NCBI GenBank assembly: GCA_946548895.1
Contig: CAMNQF010000019.1
Span: forward strand, 1-54,216
DNA: 54,216 bases
Direction of reading: 5' to 3'
Source: an uncultured bacterium
GTDB lineage: Bacteria; Bacillota; Clostridia; Oscillospirales; Oscillospiraceae
Under the pieces are notes generated by a model. It was given only the letters and a program-made list of their open reading frames with translations, was not told the DNA's origin and did not search any database. Position 1 is the first letter of the stretch; the number at the start of each line of letters is the position of its first letter. Of this stretch, positions 1-9,399 are shown piece after piece. The position numbers were made by a program, and so were the translations under genes.

Positions 1-1790
1 TGCTGGCCCACAACAAGACCCTGGCCGCCCAGCTGTGCGCCGAGTTCAAGGAGTTCTTCCCCCACAACGCGGTGGAGTACTTCGTCTCCTACTACGACTA
101 CTACCAGCCGGAGGCGTACATCCCCCACACCGATACCTTTATTGAGAAGGACTCCTCCGTCAACGAGGAGATCGACCGGCTGCGGCTGTCCGCCACCGCG
201 TCCCTGCTGGAGCGGCGGGACGTGATCGTGGTGTCCTCCGTGTCCTGCATCTACGGCCTGGGCGAGCCGGAGGACTTCGCCAAAATGATGGTGGCCCTGC
301 GGGTGGGGGCGGTCATCAAAATCGAGGACCTGCTGAAAAAGCTGGTGGCCATCCGCTACGAGCGCAACGACATCGCCTTCGAGCGCAATATGTTCCGGGT
401 CCGGGGGGACACGGTGGAGGTCTGGCCCGCCTACTGGAAGGACACCGCCATCCGGGTGGAATTCTTCGGGGACGAGATCGACCGCCTCAGCGAGATCAAC
501 GTGGTGACGGGGGCCCCCATCCGGCGGCTGAACAACATCCCCATCTGGCCCGCCACCCACTACGTCACCCCCAAGGAGAAGATGGACGCCGCCATCCAGG
601 ACATCTACAAGGAGATGGAGGAGCGGGTGGCCTTCTTCGAGGGCGAGAACAAGCTCATCGAGGCCCAGCGCATCAAGCAGCGCACCATGTACGACATCGA
701 GATGATGCAGGAGCTGGGCTACTGCTCCGGCATTGAGAACTACTCCCGGGTCATCGAGGGCCGGCCGGTGGGCTCCCCGCCCCACACCCTGCTGGACTAC
801 TTCCCCAAGGACTTCGTGCTGTTCATCGACGAGAGCCACGCCACCCTGCCCCAGGTGCGGGCCATGTTCAACGGCGACCGGGCCCGGAAAACCACCCTGG
901 TGGAGTACGGCTTCCGCCTGCCCTGCGCCTTTGACAACCGGCCCCTGAAATTCGACGAGTTCGAGAAGCGGCTGAACCAGGTGGTGTACGTGTCCGCCAC
1001 CCCCGGCGAGTACGAACGGGAGCGCTCGGGCCAGATCGTGGAGCAGGTGATCCGGCCCACCGGCCTGCTGGACCCCCGGGTGGAGGTCCGCCCGGTGGAC
1101 GGCCAGATCGACGACCTCATCGGGGAGATCACCGCCCGGACCGCCCGGGACGAGCGCGTGCTGGTCACCACCCTCACCAAGAAGATGGCGGAGAGCCTCA
1201 CCGACTACCTCAAGACGGCGGGCATTCGGGTGCGGTATATGCACCACGACATCGACACCATTGAGCGGATGGAGATCATCCGGGACCTGCGGCTGGGGGA
1301 GTTCGACGTGCTGGTGGGCATCAACCTGCTGCGGGAGGGCCTGGACCTGCCGGAGGTCAGTTTGGTGGCCATTCTGGACGCGGACAAGGAGGGCTTCCTC
1401 CGCTCGGAGACGTCGCTGGTCCAGACCATCGGCCGGGCGGCCCGGAACGCCGACGGCGTGGTCATCCTGTACGCCGACTCCATTACGCCCTCTATGCGGA
1501 GGGCCATGGACGAGACCCAGCGCCGCCGGGAAAAGCAGGACGCCTTCAACAAGGCCCACGGCATCGTGCCCAAGACGGTGAAGAAGTCGGTGCGGGAGCT
1601 GATGGTGCTGTCCGCCGAGGAAAAGCCGGACTACAACGACAAGCAGCTGTCCCAGATGACCAAGCTCCAGCGAATGGAGGCCATCGCCAGCCTGGAAAAG
1701 CAGATGAAGGAGGCGGCCAAGATGCTGGAGTTCGAGGTGGCCGCGGCCCTGCGGGACCAGATCATCAAGCTGCGGGGCGAAGGAAAATAA
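1..1790 (+). CDS. uvrB: Excinuclease ABC subunit B, 5' end cut off by the window
   Basis: UvrB is the damage-verifying helicase-like subunit of UvrABC nucleotide excision repair. The reading frame is open from base 3, so the N-terminus with the Walker A loop lies outside the window. Visible are the DNA-clamping beta-hairpin [10 protein letters not shown] at the start, the DESH helicase box, SATPG, the [16 protein letters not shown] stretch, QTIGRAARN (motif VI) and a C-terminal UVR domain ([20 protein letters not shown]) that contacts UvrC. uvrA lies about 3 kb downstream on the same strand, separated by unrelated genes and with its own promoter, so the two are near each other but not one operon. 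Confidence 0.98.
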   Translation, partial: LAHNKTLAAQLCAEFKEFFPHNAVEYFVSYYDYYQPEAYIPHTDTFIEKDSSVNEEIDRLRLSATASLLERRDVIVVSSVSCIYGLGEPEDFAKMMVALRVGAVIKIEDLLKKLVAIRYERNDIAFERNMFRVRGDTVEVWPAYWKDTAIRVEFFGDEIDRLSEINVVTGAPIRRLNNIPIWPATHYVTPKEKMDAAIQDIYKEMEERVAFFEGENKLIEAQRIKQRTMYDIEMMQELGYCSGIENYSRVIEGRPVGSPPHTLLDYFPKDFVLFIDESHATLPQVRAMFNGDRARKTTLVEYGFRLPCAFDNRPLKFDEFEKRLNQVVYVSATPGEYERERSGQIVEQVIRPTGLLDPRVEVRPVDGQIDDLIGEITARTARDERVLVTTLTKKMAESLTDYLKTAGIRVRYMHHDIDTIERMEIIRDLRLGEFDVLVGINLLREGLDLPEVSLVAILDADKEGFLRSETSLVQTIGRAARNADGVVILYADSITPSMRRAMDETQRRREKQDAFNKAHGIVPKTVKKSVRELMVLSAEEKPDYNDKQLSQMTKLQRMEAIASLEKQMKEAAKMLEFEVAAALRDQIIKLRGEGK

Positions 1791-1802
1791 ACAGCGCGCA
1801 TT

Positions 1803-1819
1803 CCCGCCCCGCGGGCGGG
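1803..1819 (+). terminator. Small GC hairpin after uvrB
   Basis: CCCGCC and GGCGGG flank a 5-nt loop in the short gap between uvrB and the next gene. There is no T run, so it may only stabilise the uvrB mRNA end rather than terminate. Confidence 0.3.
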
Positions 1820-1841
1820 GATGCGCAGACAGGAGCGTTTC

Positions 1842-2333
1842 ATGTCCAAGCAAAAAGAGGAAAAAACCAACGTCATGCGGGTGCTGGACCAGAAAAAGGT
1901 GCCCTACACCCCCCACACCTACCCGGCGGGGGACGCCGCCCCCGACGGCGTGAGCGTGGCCCGGATGCTGGGCCAGGACCCGGCGGCGGTATTCAAGACC
2001 CTGGTGGCCAGGGGGGCCTCCGGCGGGTACTACGTGTTCGACATTCCGGTGGCGGCCACGCTGGACCTGAAAAAGGCGGCAAAGGCGGTGGGGGAGAAAT
2101 CCATCGCCATGCTCCCGGCGAAAGAGCTGCTGCCCCTGACGGGCTACGTCCACGGGGGCTGCTCCCCGGTGGGGATGAAAAAGCGGTTCCCCACCGTGTT
2201 CCATCAGAGCTGCCTGGACCAGAAAACCATCTGCGTGTCCGCCGGGAAGGTGGGCTTCCAGGTGGAGGTGAGTCCAGCGGACCTGATGTCCCTGACGGGC
2301 GCGTCCGCCGCCGACCTGACTGCGGAGGGATAA
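1842..2333 (+). CDS. ybaK: YbaK/EbsC-type Cys-tRNA(Pro) deacylase
   Basis: The protein (163 aa) matches the YbaK/ProX editing-domain family, which hydrolyses misacylated Cys-tRNA(Pro) in trans. Typical features are the VARMLGQDPAAVFKTLV block, the VPVAATLDLKKAAKA-like middle and the GGCSPVGMKK glycine-rich segment near residue 105. I chose the ATG at 1842 because AGGAG at 1831-1835 sits 6 nt upstream; an in-frame ATG at 1821 has no ribosome binding site. It lies between uvrB and an M28 peptidase, with only 3 nt to the next gene, so it probably shares a transcript. Family assignment is firm; substrate preference is inferred from the family. Confidence 0.9.
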   Translation: MSKQKEEKTNVMRVLDQKKVPYTPHTYPAGDAAPDGVSVARMLGQDPAAVFKTLVARGASGGYYVFDIPVAATLDLKKAAKAVGEKSIAMLPAKELLPLTGYVHGGCSPVGMKKRFPTVFHQSCLDQKTICVSAGKVGFQVEVSPADLMSLTGASAADLTAEG

Positions 2334-2336
2334 CAT

Positions 2337-3269
2337 ATGACGGAACAGTCGAAAAAGGTCCTGGCCGAGATGCAGGTGCGCAAATCCAGGCGGCAGAAGG
2401 AGGACTTCCGCGCCTGGCTGTGCCACGAGTTGGAGGCGGCGGGCTACGCCCCCGCCGTGGAGGAGGGCTTTGCCGCCCGCAACGTGGTGGCGGGGGACCC
2501 GGACAAGGCCAAGGTCCTGCTCACCGCCCACTACGACACCCAGGCCGTCCTGCCCGTCCCCAACTTCATCACCCCCCGCAACCCGTTTTTCTTTGTGCTC
2601 TACCAGGTGCTCATCGTGCTGCCGCTGTTCCTCGCGGTGGGGCTGGCGGAGGGCCTCATCTTTGCCTTTGCCCCGGGATTTGTGGCGTGGTGGCTGGCGC
2701 CGCTGTCCTGTCTTTCCATCTGTATCTTTTTTATCTGGTGGCTGCTGGACGGCAAAGCCAACCGGCACACCGCCAACGACAACACCAGCGGTGTGCTCAC
2801 CCTGCTGGAAACCGCCCTGGCCCTTCCCCCCGAGCACCGTGACCGGGTGTGCTTTGTGTTCTTCGACAACGAGGAAAAGGGGATGTTCGGCTCCGCCGCC
2901 TTTGCCAAGAAGCACAAAAGCGCGAAGAAACACACCGTGGCGCTCAACTTCGACTGCGTGGGGGACGGGGACTCCATCCAGTTTTTCCCCCAGCGGCGGC
3001 TGAAAAAGAACGAGGCCGCCCTGGAGCGCCTGGAGGCCGCCTTTCTCCCGGCGGCGGGCAGGGATGTGCAGGTGGTGCGGGGCTTCAGCCTGTACCCCTC
3101 CGACAACGCCAATTTCAAAAAGGGCGCGGGGGTGTGCGCATTGAAGCACAAAAAAGTGGTCGGCTACTACATGGACCGCATCCACACCAACCGGGACACC
3201 ATTTTGGACGAAGCAAACATCGCCCTGCTGCGGGACGGCTGCCTGCGGTACGCCGCCGCCCTGGACTGA
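2337..3269 (+). CDS. M28-family zinc aminopeptidase with membrane hairpin insertion
   Basis: This 310-aa protein has the M28 metal ligands in order: H65 and D67 (HYDTQ), D148 (ANDNTSG), the catalytic pair E179-E180 (FFDNEEKG), D206 (LNFDCVGDGD) and a late histidine in RIHTNRDT. Between D67 and D148, residues about 83-137 form two strongly hydrophobic segments ending in FFIWWLLDGK, predicted to anchor the enzyme in the membrane. There is no signal peptide, so the catalytic domain probably faces the cytoplasm. It starts 3 nt after the YbaK-like gene and is followed after 1 nt by the DUF5131 gene. The substrate is unknown. Confidence 0.87.
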   Translation: MTEQSKKVLAEMQVRKSRRQKEDFRAWLCHELEAAGYAPAVEEGFAARNVVAGDPDKAKVLLTAHYDTQAVLPVPNFITPRNPFFFVLYQVLIVLPLFLAVGLAEGLIFAFAPGFVAWWLAPLSCLSICIFFIWWLLDGKANRHTANDNTSGVLTLLETALALPPEHRDRVCFVFFDNEEKGMFGSAAFAKKHKSAKKHTVALNFDCVGDGDSIQFFPQRRLKKNEAALERLEAAFLPAAGRDVQVVRGFSLYPSDNANFKKGAGVCALKHKKVVGYYMDRIHTNRDTILDEANIALLRDGCLRYAAALD

Positions 3270-3270
3270 C

Positions 3271-4047
3271 ATGGCCAGCTGGAACCCGTGGCACGGGTGC
3301 CATAAGGCCTCTCCCGGCTGCGCCAACTGCTACGTCTACCGGGGGGATGCACGCCGGGGGCTGGACGCCTCCCGGGTGTACCGCACAAAGGCCTACGACC
3401 TGCCCCTGCGGCAGAAGCGGAACGGAAGCTGGACCATTCCCCCCGGCGACATGGTGTGGACCTGCTTCTCGTCGGACTTCCTGCTGGAGGACGCCGACGA
3501 ATGGCGGCCCTGGGCCTGGGCCATGATGAAGGTGCGGCGGGACCTGAACTTCTTCTTCATCACCAAGCGCATCCACCGCCTGGCGGACTGCCTGCCCCCG
3601 GACTGGGGGGAAGGCTATGACAACGTGGCCATCTGTTCCACGGCGGAGGACCAGGAGCGGGCCGCTCTTCGCCTGCCCATCCTGAAAACCGCCCCCATCA
3701 AGCACAAATCCATCACCTGCGAGCCCCTGCTGGGACCCATTGACCTGACCCCCTGGCTGGGGCCGGACATCACCCAGGTGGTGGCGGGGGGCGAGTCCGG
3801 CCCGGACGCCCGCCCCTGCCGGTACGAATGGATCCTGGACCTCCGCCGCCAGTGCGTGGAGGCCGGGGTGCCCTTCCTGTTCAAGCAGACCGGGGCCAGG
3901 CTGGTGAAGGACGGGAAGCTGTACCGCATCCCCAGAAAGTTCCAGCACAGCCAGGCCCGGAAGGCCGGCGTCAACTACCGCTGCCGGACCTTCCGCCCCA
4001 GGCACGACGGGCGGGAGTGGACGGTATCCCATGGGGAAGTATTTTGA
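3271..4047 (+). CDS. DUF5131 / phage Gp37-Gp68 family protein
   Basis: The N-terminus WNPWHGCHKASPGCANCY carries the hallmark of the Gp37/Gp68 (DUF5131) family: closely spaced cysteines resembling an Fe-S cluster loop, followed by a WTCFSSDF-like block, NFFFITKRIHR and the VVAGGESGPDARPC motif. Proteins of this family are often phage-encoded and have been compared with radical-SAM enzymes, but no activity is established to my knowledge. The length (258 aa) is normal. It begins 1 nt after the peptidase stop, and its own stop overlaps the ribosome binding site of the next gene, so the three genes are probably cotranscribed. Confidence 0.85.
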   Translation: MASWNPWHGCHKASPGCANCYVYRGDARRGLDASRVYRTKAYDLPLRQKRNGSWTIPPGDMVWTCFSSDFLLEDADEWRPWAWAMMKVRRDLNFFFITKRIHRLADCLPPDWGEGYDNVAICSTAEDQERAALRLPILKTAPIKHKSITCEPLLGPIDLTPWLGPDITQVVAGGESGPDARPCRYEWILDLRRQCVEAGVPFLFKQTGARLVKDGKLYRIPRKFQHSQARKAGVNYRCRTFRPRHDGREWTVSHGEVF

Positions 4048-4060
4048 GGAGGTCGAGCTT

Positions 4061-4441
4061 ATGAAATACGCCTGGTTGGACGAATACCTGCTGGGCAAAC
4101 CCGGCGCGGAAAAGGATTTCAAGATCGAATGGGGCTGGCACCGCTATATGGTCCGGGGCAAGCTGTTCGCCGCCGTATGCTCCCCCAGGGGAATGAAGGA
4201 CGAGCGGTACAACGATCACGACCTGGTGAACCTGAAGTGCGACCCCCGGCTGGCCGAGGCCTTTCGGGAGCAGTACCCGGAGATACTCCCCGGCTTCTAC
4301 TGCGACAAGCGGCTGTGGGTGGCCGCCCTGCTGGACGGGGACCTGCCCGATGTCGTGCTGAGGGACCTGTGCGATATGTCCTACGAGCTGGTGGCGTCCA
4401 AGCTGCCCAAATACGTCCAGAGGGAGCTGAAGGGCGAGTGA
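4061..4441 (+). CDS. MmcQ/YjbR-like protein
   Basis: A 126-aa protein resembling the MmcQ/YjbR (CyaY-like fold) family: FKIEWGWHRYMVRGKLFAAV is followed by a LVNLKCDPRLAEAFREQYP segment, then PGFYCDKRLWVAALLDGDLP and a final helix (LCDMSYELVASKLPK). The order of a substrate-recognition strand, a lysine/cysteine-proline turn and a terminal helix is typical. The ATG at 4061 is preferred because GAGGAGG at 4046-4052 precedes it by 8 nt; the upstream ATG at 4031 lies inside the previous gene. Annotations as a DNA-binding protein are by analogy only. It is probably translated from the same transcript as the DUF5131 gene. Confidence 0.8.
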   Translation: MKYAWLDEYLLGKPGAEKDFKIEWGWHRYMVRGKLFAAVCSPRGMKDERYNDHDLVNLKCDPRLAEAFREQYPEILPGFYCDKRLWVAALLDGDLPDVVLRDLCDMSYELVASKLPKYVQRELKGE

Positions 4442-4468
4442 CCGCCCGGAAAGAGAGGAGCGCTGTAT

Positions 4469-4816
4469 ATGGCTTTTGTGTCCCTGTTTTTCATGTTCCT
4501 GCTGTGGCCCGTGTGGATTATCATGATCGCCCTGGCCTTCCTCCTGCCCTGGCTGGGCATGGCGCTGACCACGGTGGCGGCGGTTCTGCTGGCCGCCAAC
4601 GCGGGCTTTTTGGCGCTGCTGCTGTTCATCCGCTTCAAGTGGAAGGCCACCGGGCGGATGGAAAAAACGTTTATTAACAGCTACGAGGGCTGGAGGCGGT
4701 ACGCCCTGCTGTCGGTGAAGCTGCTGCTCAACGCCGGGGTGGTGTGGGAGATCATCGTGGTGCTGGCGTGCGCCGCCCTGCTGATTTTCCAGCCCTGGAA
4801 CGCCGTCCTGCCCTGA
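4469..4816 (+). CDS. Small integral membrane protein, unknown function
   Basis: The 115-aa product has an uninterrupted hydrophobic N-terminal half (two segments, residues about 3-52), a basic/polar middle (RFKWKATGRMEKTFINSYEG) and a last membrane segment near residues 85-108. GAGAGGAGCG precedes the start by a normal distance. I recognise no family. It closes the gene series that begins with the YbaK-like gene and is followed by an independent promoter for uvrA. Confidence 0.7.
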   Translation: MAFVSLFFMFLLWPVWIIMIALAFLLPWLGMALTTVAAVLLAANAGFLALLLFIRFKWKATGRMEKTFINSYEGWRRYALLSVKLLLNAGVVWEIIVVLACAALLIFQPWNAVLP

Positions 4817-4852
4817 ATGGCGGACCGCTTTAAAAAGTTGTAAAAATGGGGC

Positions 4853-4881
4853 TTGACATTAAAAATTAGTTTCATTATCCT
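4853..4881 (+). promoter_or_regulatory. Promoter of uvrA
   Basis: A perfect -35 TTGACA (4853-4858) is separated by 17 nt from TATCCT (4876-4881). AGGAG at 4911-4915 then precedes the uvrA ATG by 7 nt. No LexA/DinR-like operator is evident between promoter and gene. Confidence 0.75.
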
Positions 4882-4922
4882 TATATCGGGCCCAAATTTG
4901 AAGAAAACCGAGGAGAACACCC

Positions 4923-7748
4923 ATGCAGGACAAGATCGTCATCAAAGGCGCGAGAGAAAACAACCTGAAAAACATCGACGTCACCATCCCCCGGGACAAG
5001 CTGGTGGTGCTCACCGGCCTGTCCGGGTCGGGCAAGTCCTCACTGGCTTTCGAGACGCTGTACGCCGAGGGCCAGCGGCGGTATGTGGAGTCCCTGTCCT
5101 CCTACGCCCGGATGTTTTTGGGCCAGATGGAAAAGCCCGACGTGGACTACATCGAGGGCCTGTCCCCCGCCATCTCCATCGACCAGAAAACCACGTCCAA
5201 AAACCCCCGTTCCACCGTGGGCACGGTGACGGAGATTTACGACTATCTCCGCCTGCTGTGGGCGCGCGTCGGAACCCCCCACTGCCCCAAATGCGGCAAA
5301 GAGATCAAGCAGCAGACCATCGACCAGATCATCGACCAGGTGCTCACCCTGCCCCAGGCCACCCGCATCCAGGTGCTGGCCCCCGTCATCCGGGGGAAGA
5401 AGGGCGAACACACCAAGGTGCTGGAGGACGCCCGGAAGTCGGGCTACGTCCGGGTGCGGGCGGACGGGTCGCTGTACGACCTCACCGAGGAGATCAAGCT
5501 GGACAAAAATAAAAAGCACTCCATTGAGGTGGTGGTGGACCGGCTGGTGATCCGGGAGGACGTGGCCCGGCGGCTCACCGACAGCGTGGAGACCGCCTCC
5601 AACCTGTCCGGCGGCATCGTCATCATCAACGTGGCGGACGAGGACCGGGATATCCTGTTCTCCCAGAACTACGCCTGCGAGGACTGCGGCGTGTCCATCG
5701 AGGAGCTCACCCCCCGGATGTTCTCCTTCAACAACCCCTACGGCGCCTGCCCCGCCTGCACGGGGCTGGGCAGCCAGATGAAGATTGACCCGGACCGCGT
5801 TATCCCCAACCGCTCCCTGTCCATCCTGGAGGGGGCCATCACCGCCTCCGGCTGGAACCACATCAAGTCGGACGGCATCTCCCGGATGTACTTCGACGCC
5901 CTGGCCAAAAAGTACAAGTTCAAGCTCACCGACCCGGTGGAGAAGCTGTCCAAAGAGGTGGTGGACATCATTCTCTACGGCACCAAGGGGGAGAAGCTCA
6001 CCCTGAACTACGACCAGCCCAGGGGCAAGGGCACCCTGTACCAGCCCTTCGAGGGCATTGTGAACAACCTGGAGCGCCGCTACCGGGAGACCCAGTCCGA
6101 CGCCATGAAGCGGGAGATCGAGGAGTGCATGAGCGAGTGCCCCTGTCCCGAGTGCCAGGGGAAGCGGCTCAAGCGGGAGGCCCTGGCCGTCACCGTGGGG
6201 GGCAGCTCCATCCACCAGTTCTGCGAGAAGCCGGTGGACGAGGCCCTGGCCTTCCTGGACACCATCACCCTCACCGACACCCAGGCCATGATCGCCGACC
6301 AGATCCTGAAGGAGATCCGCGCCCGGCTGGGCTTTTTGAAGTCGGTGGGCCTGCAGTACCTGACCCTCACCCGGCAGGCGGGCACCCTGTCCGGCGGCGA
6401 GAGCCAGCGCATCCGGCTGGCCACCCAGATCGGCTCCTCCCTGATGGGGGTGCTGTATATTCTGGACGAGCCGTCCATCGGCCTGCACCAGCGGGACAAC
6501 GATTTGCTGCTGGGCACCCTGAAGCACCTGCGGGACCTGGGGAATACGCTGATCGTAGTCGAGCACGACGAGGACACCATGCGCGCCGCCGACTACATCG
6601 TGGACATCGGCCCCGGGGCCGGGGTCCACGGCGGACAGGTGGTGGCCTGCGGCACCGCCCAAGAGGTGATGGACACCCCCGGCTCCATCACCGGCGACTA
6701 CCTGGCGGGACGGAAAAAGGTGCCTGTCCCGGCAGAGCGGCGGCCGGGCAACGGCCACGTCCTCACCGTGCGGGGGGCGGCGGAGAACAACCTGCGGCAC
6801 ATCGACGTGAGCTTCCCCCTGGGCACCTTCATCGCGGTGACGGGAGTATCCGGGTCGGGCAAGTCCTCCCTGGTGAACGAAATCCTGTACAAGCGGCTGG
6901 GGGCGGAGCTGAACCGTACCAAGGCCCGGCCCGGAAAGCACGACGGCATGGAGGGCATCGAGTTTTTGGACAAGGTCATCGCCATCGACCAGTCCCCCAT
7001 CGGCCGCACGCCCCGGTCCAACCCCGCCACCTACACGGGGCTCTTCAACGACATCCGGGAGCTGTTCGCCTCCACCCAGGACGCCAAGACCCGGGGCTAC
7101 GGCCCGGGTCGGTTCTCCTTCAACGTCCGGGGCGGGCGGTGCGAGGCCTGTTCCGGGGACGGCCTGCTGAAAATCGAGATGCACTTCCTCCCCGACATCT
7201 ACGTCCCCTGCGAGGTGTGCAAGGGCAAGCGGTACAACCGGGAGACCCTGGAGGTGCGCTACAAGGGCAAGAACATCCACGAGGTGCTGGAGATGACGGT
7301 GGAGGAAGCCCTGCCCTTCTTCGAAAACCTACCCCGGCTGTACAACCGGGTAAAGACCCTCAAGGACGTGGGGCTGGGCTACGTGAAGCTGGGCCAGCCC
7401 TCCACCACCCTGTCCGGCGGCGAGGCCCAGCGGGTGAAGCTGGCCACCGAGCTGTCCAAACAGTCCACCGGGTCCACGGTGTATATCCTGGACGAGCCCA
7501 CCACCGGGCTCCACACCGCCGACGTCCACCAGCTGGTGGAGGTCCTCCAGCGGTTTGTGGACAAGGGGAACACGGTGGTGGTCATCGAGCACAACCTGGA
7601 CGTCATCAAGACGGCGGACTATATCATCGACCTGGGCCCGGAGGGGGGCTCCGGCGGCGGCACGGTGGTGTGCACGGGCACACCCGAGGAGGTGGCTCGG
7701 CACCCCGGGAGCTACACGGGCAAGTATCTGAAAGCAGTGCTGGGATAG
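4923..7748 (+). CDS. uvrA: Excinuclease ABC subunit A
   Basis: UvrA (941 aa, full length) is the ATPase dimer that finds DNA damage and loads UvrB. Both ABC modules are present: Walker A GLSGSGKS at residues 32-39 and GVSGSGKSS in the second half, signature motifs [12 protein letters not shown] and [12 protein letters not shown], and Walker B segments [16 protein letters not shown] and [12 protein letters not shown]. Zinc modules are visible as CEDC...CPAC in the first half and CEAC...CEVC in the second. The start has a well-spaced AGGAG and its own promoter. Nothing is truncated or altered. Confidence 0.99.
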   Translation: MQDKIVIKGARENNLKNIDVTIPRDKLVVLTGLSGSGKSSLAFETLYAEGQRRYVESLSSYARMFLGQMEKPDVDYIEGLSPAISIDQKTTSKNPRSTVGTVTEIYDYLRLLWARVGTPHCPKCGKEIKQQTIDQIIDQVLTLPQATRIQVLAPVIRGKKGEHTKVLEDARKSGYVRVRADGSLYDLTEEIKLDKNKKHSIEVVVDRLVIREDVARRLTDSVETASNLSGGIVIINVADEDRDILFSQNYACEDCGVSIEELTPRMFSFNNPYGACPACTGLGSQMKIDPDRVIPNRSLSILEGAITASGWNHIKSDGISRMYFDALAKKYKFKLTDPVEKLSKEVVDIILYGTKGEKLTLNYDQPRGKGTLYQPFEGIVNNLERRYRETQSDAMKREIEECMSECPCPECQGKRLKREALAVTVGGSSIHQFCEKPVDEALAFLDTITLTDTQAMIADQILKEIRARLGFLKSVGLQYLTLTRQAGTLSGGESQRIRLATQIGSSLMGVLYILDEPSIGLHQRDNDLLLGTLKHLRDLGNTLIVVEHDEDTMRAADYIVDIGPGAGVHGGQVVACGTAQEVMDTPGSITGDYLAGRKKVPVPAERRPGNGHVLTVRGAAENNLRHIDVSFPLGTFIAVTGVSGSGKSSLVNEILYKRLGAELNRTKARPGKHDGMEGIEFLDKVIAIDQSPIGRTPRSNPATYTGLFNDIRELFASTQDAKTRGYGPGRFSFNVRGGRCEACSGDGLLKIEMHFLPDIYVPCEVCKGKRYNRETLEVRYKGKNIHEVLEMTVEEALPFFENLPRLYNRVKTLKDVGLGYVKLGQPSTTLSGGEAQRVKLATELSKQSTGSTVYILDEPTTGLHTADVHQLVEVLQRFVDKGNTVVVIEHNLDVIKTADYIIDLGPEGGSGGGTVVCTGTPEEVARHPGSYTGKYLKAVLG

Positions 7749-7776
7749 GCCGAAGCGGCAGGAAAAGAGGCTTTTT

Positions 7777-8283
7777 ATGGATATGCAAGTACTTCCCGCG
7801 GACCTGATGCGGTGGCTGACGGAGACCTCCGCTGGAGAATTCACCCTTACGATACTGGTGTCCATGATCCCGGTGGTGGAGCTGCGGGGGGGTATTCCCT
7901 TCGGGGTGGCCGCGGGGCTGCCGGTGTGGGCGGCCTTCCTTGCCGCCGTCATCGGCAACCTGATCCCCGTCCCCTTCATCATCGTCTATATCCGGCGGAT
8001 CTTCCAGTGGATGCGCCGGAGGATCCCCGCGCTGAACCGCATGGTGGACTCCCTGGAACGCAAGGCGCATTTGAAGGGGCAGAAGGTGACAAAATACAAG
8101 TACCTGGGGCTGATGCTGTTTGTGGCCATCCCCCTGCCCGGCACCGGGGCGTGGACGGGCTCCCTGGCGGCGGCGTTTTTGGATATGCCTCTGCGGAAGG
8201 CCATTCCCTCGGTGGTGGCGGGGGTGCTCATCGCGGGCATGGCCATCAGTATTTTGACCTACGGCGTGGCAAGCCTGTTTTAG
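7777..8283 (+). CDS. COG2426 family membrane protein (putative small multidrug export)
   Basis: A 168-aa membrane protein of the PF06695/COG2426 group. Diagnostic stretches are SMIPVVELRGGIPFGVAAGL near the N-terminus, the VIGNLIPVPFII helix, a basic cytoplasmic loop (RRRIPALNRMVDSLERKAHLKGQ) and LFVAIPLPGTGAWTGSLAA. The paired ELRGGIP and PLPGTGAWTG re-entrant-like motifs resemble those of DedA-type transporters. The name small multidrug export protein is historical, and the transported substrate is not established. It lies 28 nt after uvrA and may be cotranscribed with it. Confidence 0.85.
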   Translation: MDMQVLPADLMRWLTETSAGEFTLTILVSMIPVVELRGGIPFGVAAGLPVWAAFLAAVIGNLIPVPFIIVYIRRIFQWMRRRIPALNRMVDSLERKAHLKGQKVTKYKYLGLMLFVAIPLPGTGAWTGSLAAAFLDMPLRKAIPSVVAGVLIAGMAISILTYGVASLF

Positions 8284-8341
8284 AAGCGCGAGGATAGCCG
8301 CGGGCCCAACGGCCGTGTGACAAGAAAGGAAGGCTGACATC

Positions 8342-8929
8342 ATGTACCTTTACCTGGTCCGCCACGGCCAATCCACCGGCAACGAGCGGCAGCTGTTTTT
8401 TGGCCTGCGGGATCATCCCCTCACCGAACTGGGCCGGGAGCAGGCCCGGGAGGCCGCGGAGAAACTGAACGAGGTGGAGTTCTCCCGGTGCCTGTCCAGC
8501 CCCCTGTCCAGGGCGTGGGACACCGCTATGATCTGCACCGGGGGCCGCCACGTGGTCCCCGAGTCCTGCCCCGCCATTCTGGAACAGGATATGGGAGAAC
8601 TGGAGGGCCTCACCTGGGGAGCGGCGGAGGCCCGGTTCGGCGACCACATCGGGCTGCTGCTCAACGACTGGTTCCACACCACGCCCCCCGGCGGCGAGCC
8701 CCCCGCCCGGATGCTGGAGCGGGTGGGCGGCTGCGTGGACGGGCTGGTCCGCCGGGGAGAGGATACCCTGCTGGTAGCCCACAACGGTTCGCTGTCCCTG
8801 GTTCTCCTGCACCTGGGCCTGGTCAAAGAGAACGACCTGTTCCGGCGGGAGTGGACCTTCCGCCACGGGTGCTACTCCGCCGTCCGGGTTGACGGGTCCG
8901 GGGCGGAGCTGGTCCGCTTCAACCGGTGA
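8342..8929 (+). CDS. Histidine phosphatase superfamily (phosphoglycerate mutase-like)
   Basis: This 195-aa protein opens with YLVRHGQSTGNE, the phosphohistidine RHG loop of the branch-1 histidine phosphatases. The SSPLSRAWDTA block, the acid/base glutamate in EQDMGELEG and the second catalytic histidine in VAHNGSLS complete the active site. Such proteins include cofactor-dependent phosphoglycerate mutases, CobC-type phosphatases and general phosphatases. The short length argues for a phosphatase rather than a glycolytic mutase. No cobalamin genes are nearby. AAGGAAGG precedes the ATG. Confidence 0.88.
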   Translation: MYLYLVRHGQSTGNERQLFFGLRDHPLTELGREQAREAAEKLNEVEFSRCLSSPLSRAWDTAMICTGGRHVVPESCPAILEQDMGELEGLTWGAAEARFGDHIGLLLNDWFHTTPPGGEPPARMLERVGGCVDGLVRRGEDTLLVAHNGSLSLVLLHLGLVKENDLFRREWTFRHGCYSAVRVDGSGAELVRFNR

Positions 8930-8983
8930 CAAAACACCGCCCCCCGGCATAGGATGCCTCAGCAAGCAAAGGAGGCGGCGGAT

Positions 8984-9295
8984 ATGGGGTCGGTCTTTCA
9001 ATTTCTGGCGGTGCTGCTGGCGGCTTTCGGGCTGGTGAGCCTGGGCTGGCTGGCCATGGGGGCGCTGCTGCTGCCCGGGGTATGTCCCTCCCGCATGGTG
9101 GTGGACGCCCAGGGGGACGGCGGCGGCCTGGAGCAGACCGTCAAGGCCCTGCTGTGGCTGCGGCGCACCGGGCTGTGGTGGGGCGAGGTGGTCATCCGGG
9201 ACCGGGGTCTGGACCGGGATGGCATCGCCCTGGCCCAGGCCCTGGCGGAGCAAAACGGGGTGGCCTTCTCCCCGGAGGAGCTGGATACCGTCTGA
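8984..9295 (+). CDS. Small protein with one membrane segment, unknown
   Basis: A 103-aa protein with one hydrophobic segment (residues about 4-30) followed by a soluble domain: a strand, an EQTVKALLWLRRTGLWWGEV helix-strand unit and a terminal helix (GIALAQALAEQNGVAF). The ATG at 8984 is supported by AAAGGAGG at 8968-8975; an upstream in-frame ATG at 8954 has none. I recognise no family. It sits between the histidine phosphatase and a TIGR01440 gene on the same strand. Confidence 0.65.
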   Translation: MGSVFQFLAVLLAAFGLVSLGWLAMGALLLPGVCPSRMVVDAQGDGGGLEQTVKALLWLRRTGLWWGEVVIRDRGLDRDGIALAQALAEQNGVAFSPEELDTV

Positions 9296-9399
9296 CCGGC
9301 GGCGCGGTGAAAAACGCCCGCGGAGCCTTTGATCCCGCGGTGTTCGCGGACTATTTGGAGGGGAAACACACCATTTTATACAGACTGTGAGGAAACGCT

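Noticed and set aside
1-1790. uvrB as a truncated pseudogene
   Set aside because: The missing N-terminus is explained by the window edge; the frame is open to base 3 and all remaining motifs are intact.
5040-7280. Long open frame on the minus strand opposite uvrA
   Set aside because: It is a GC-rich antisense shadow; uvrA motifs are intact on the plus strand and the antisense product is low-complexity Gly/Val/His/Leu without ribosome binding site.
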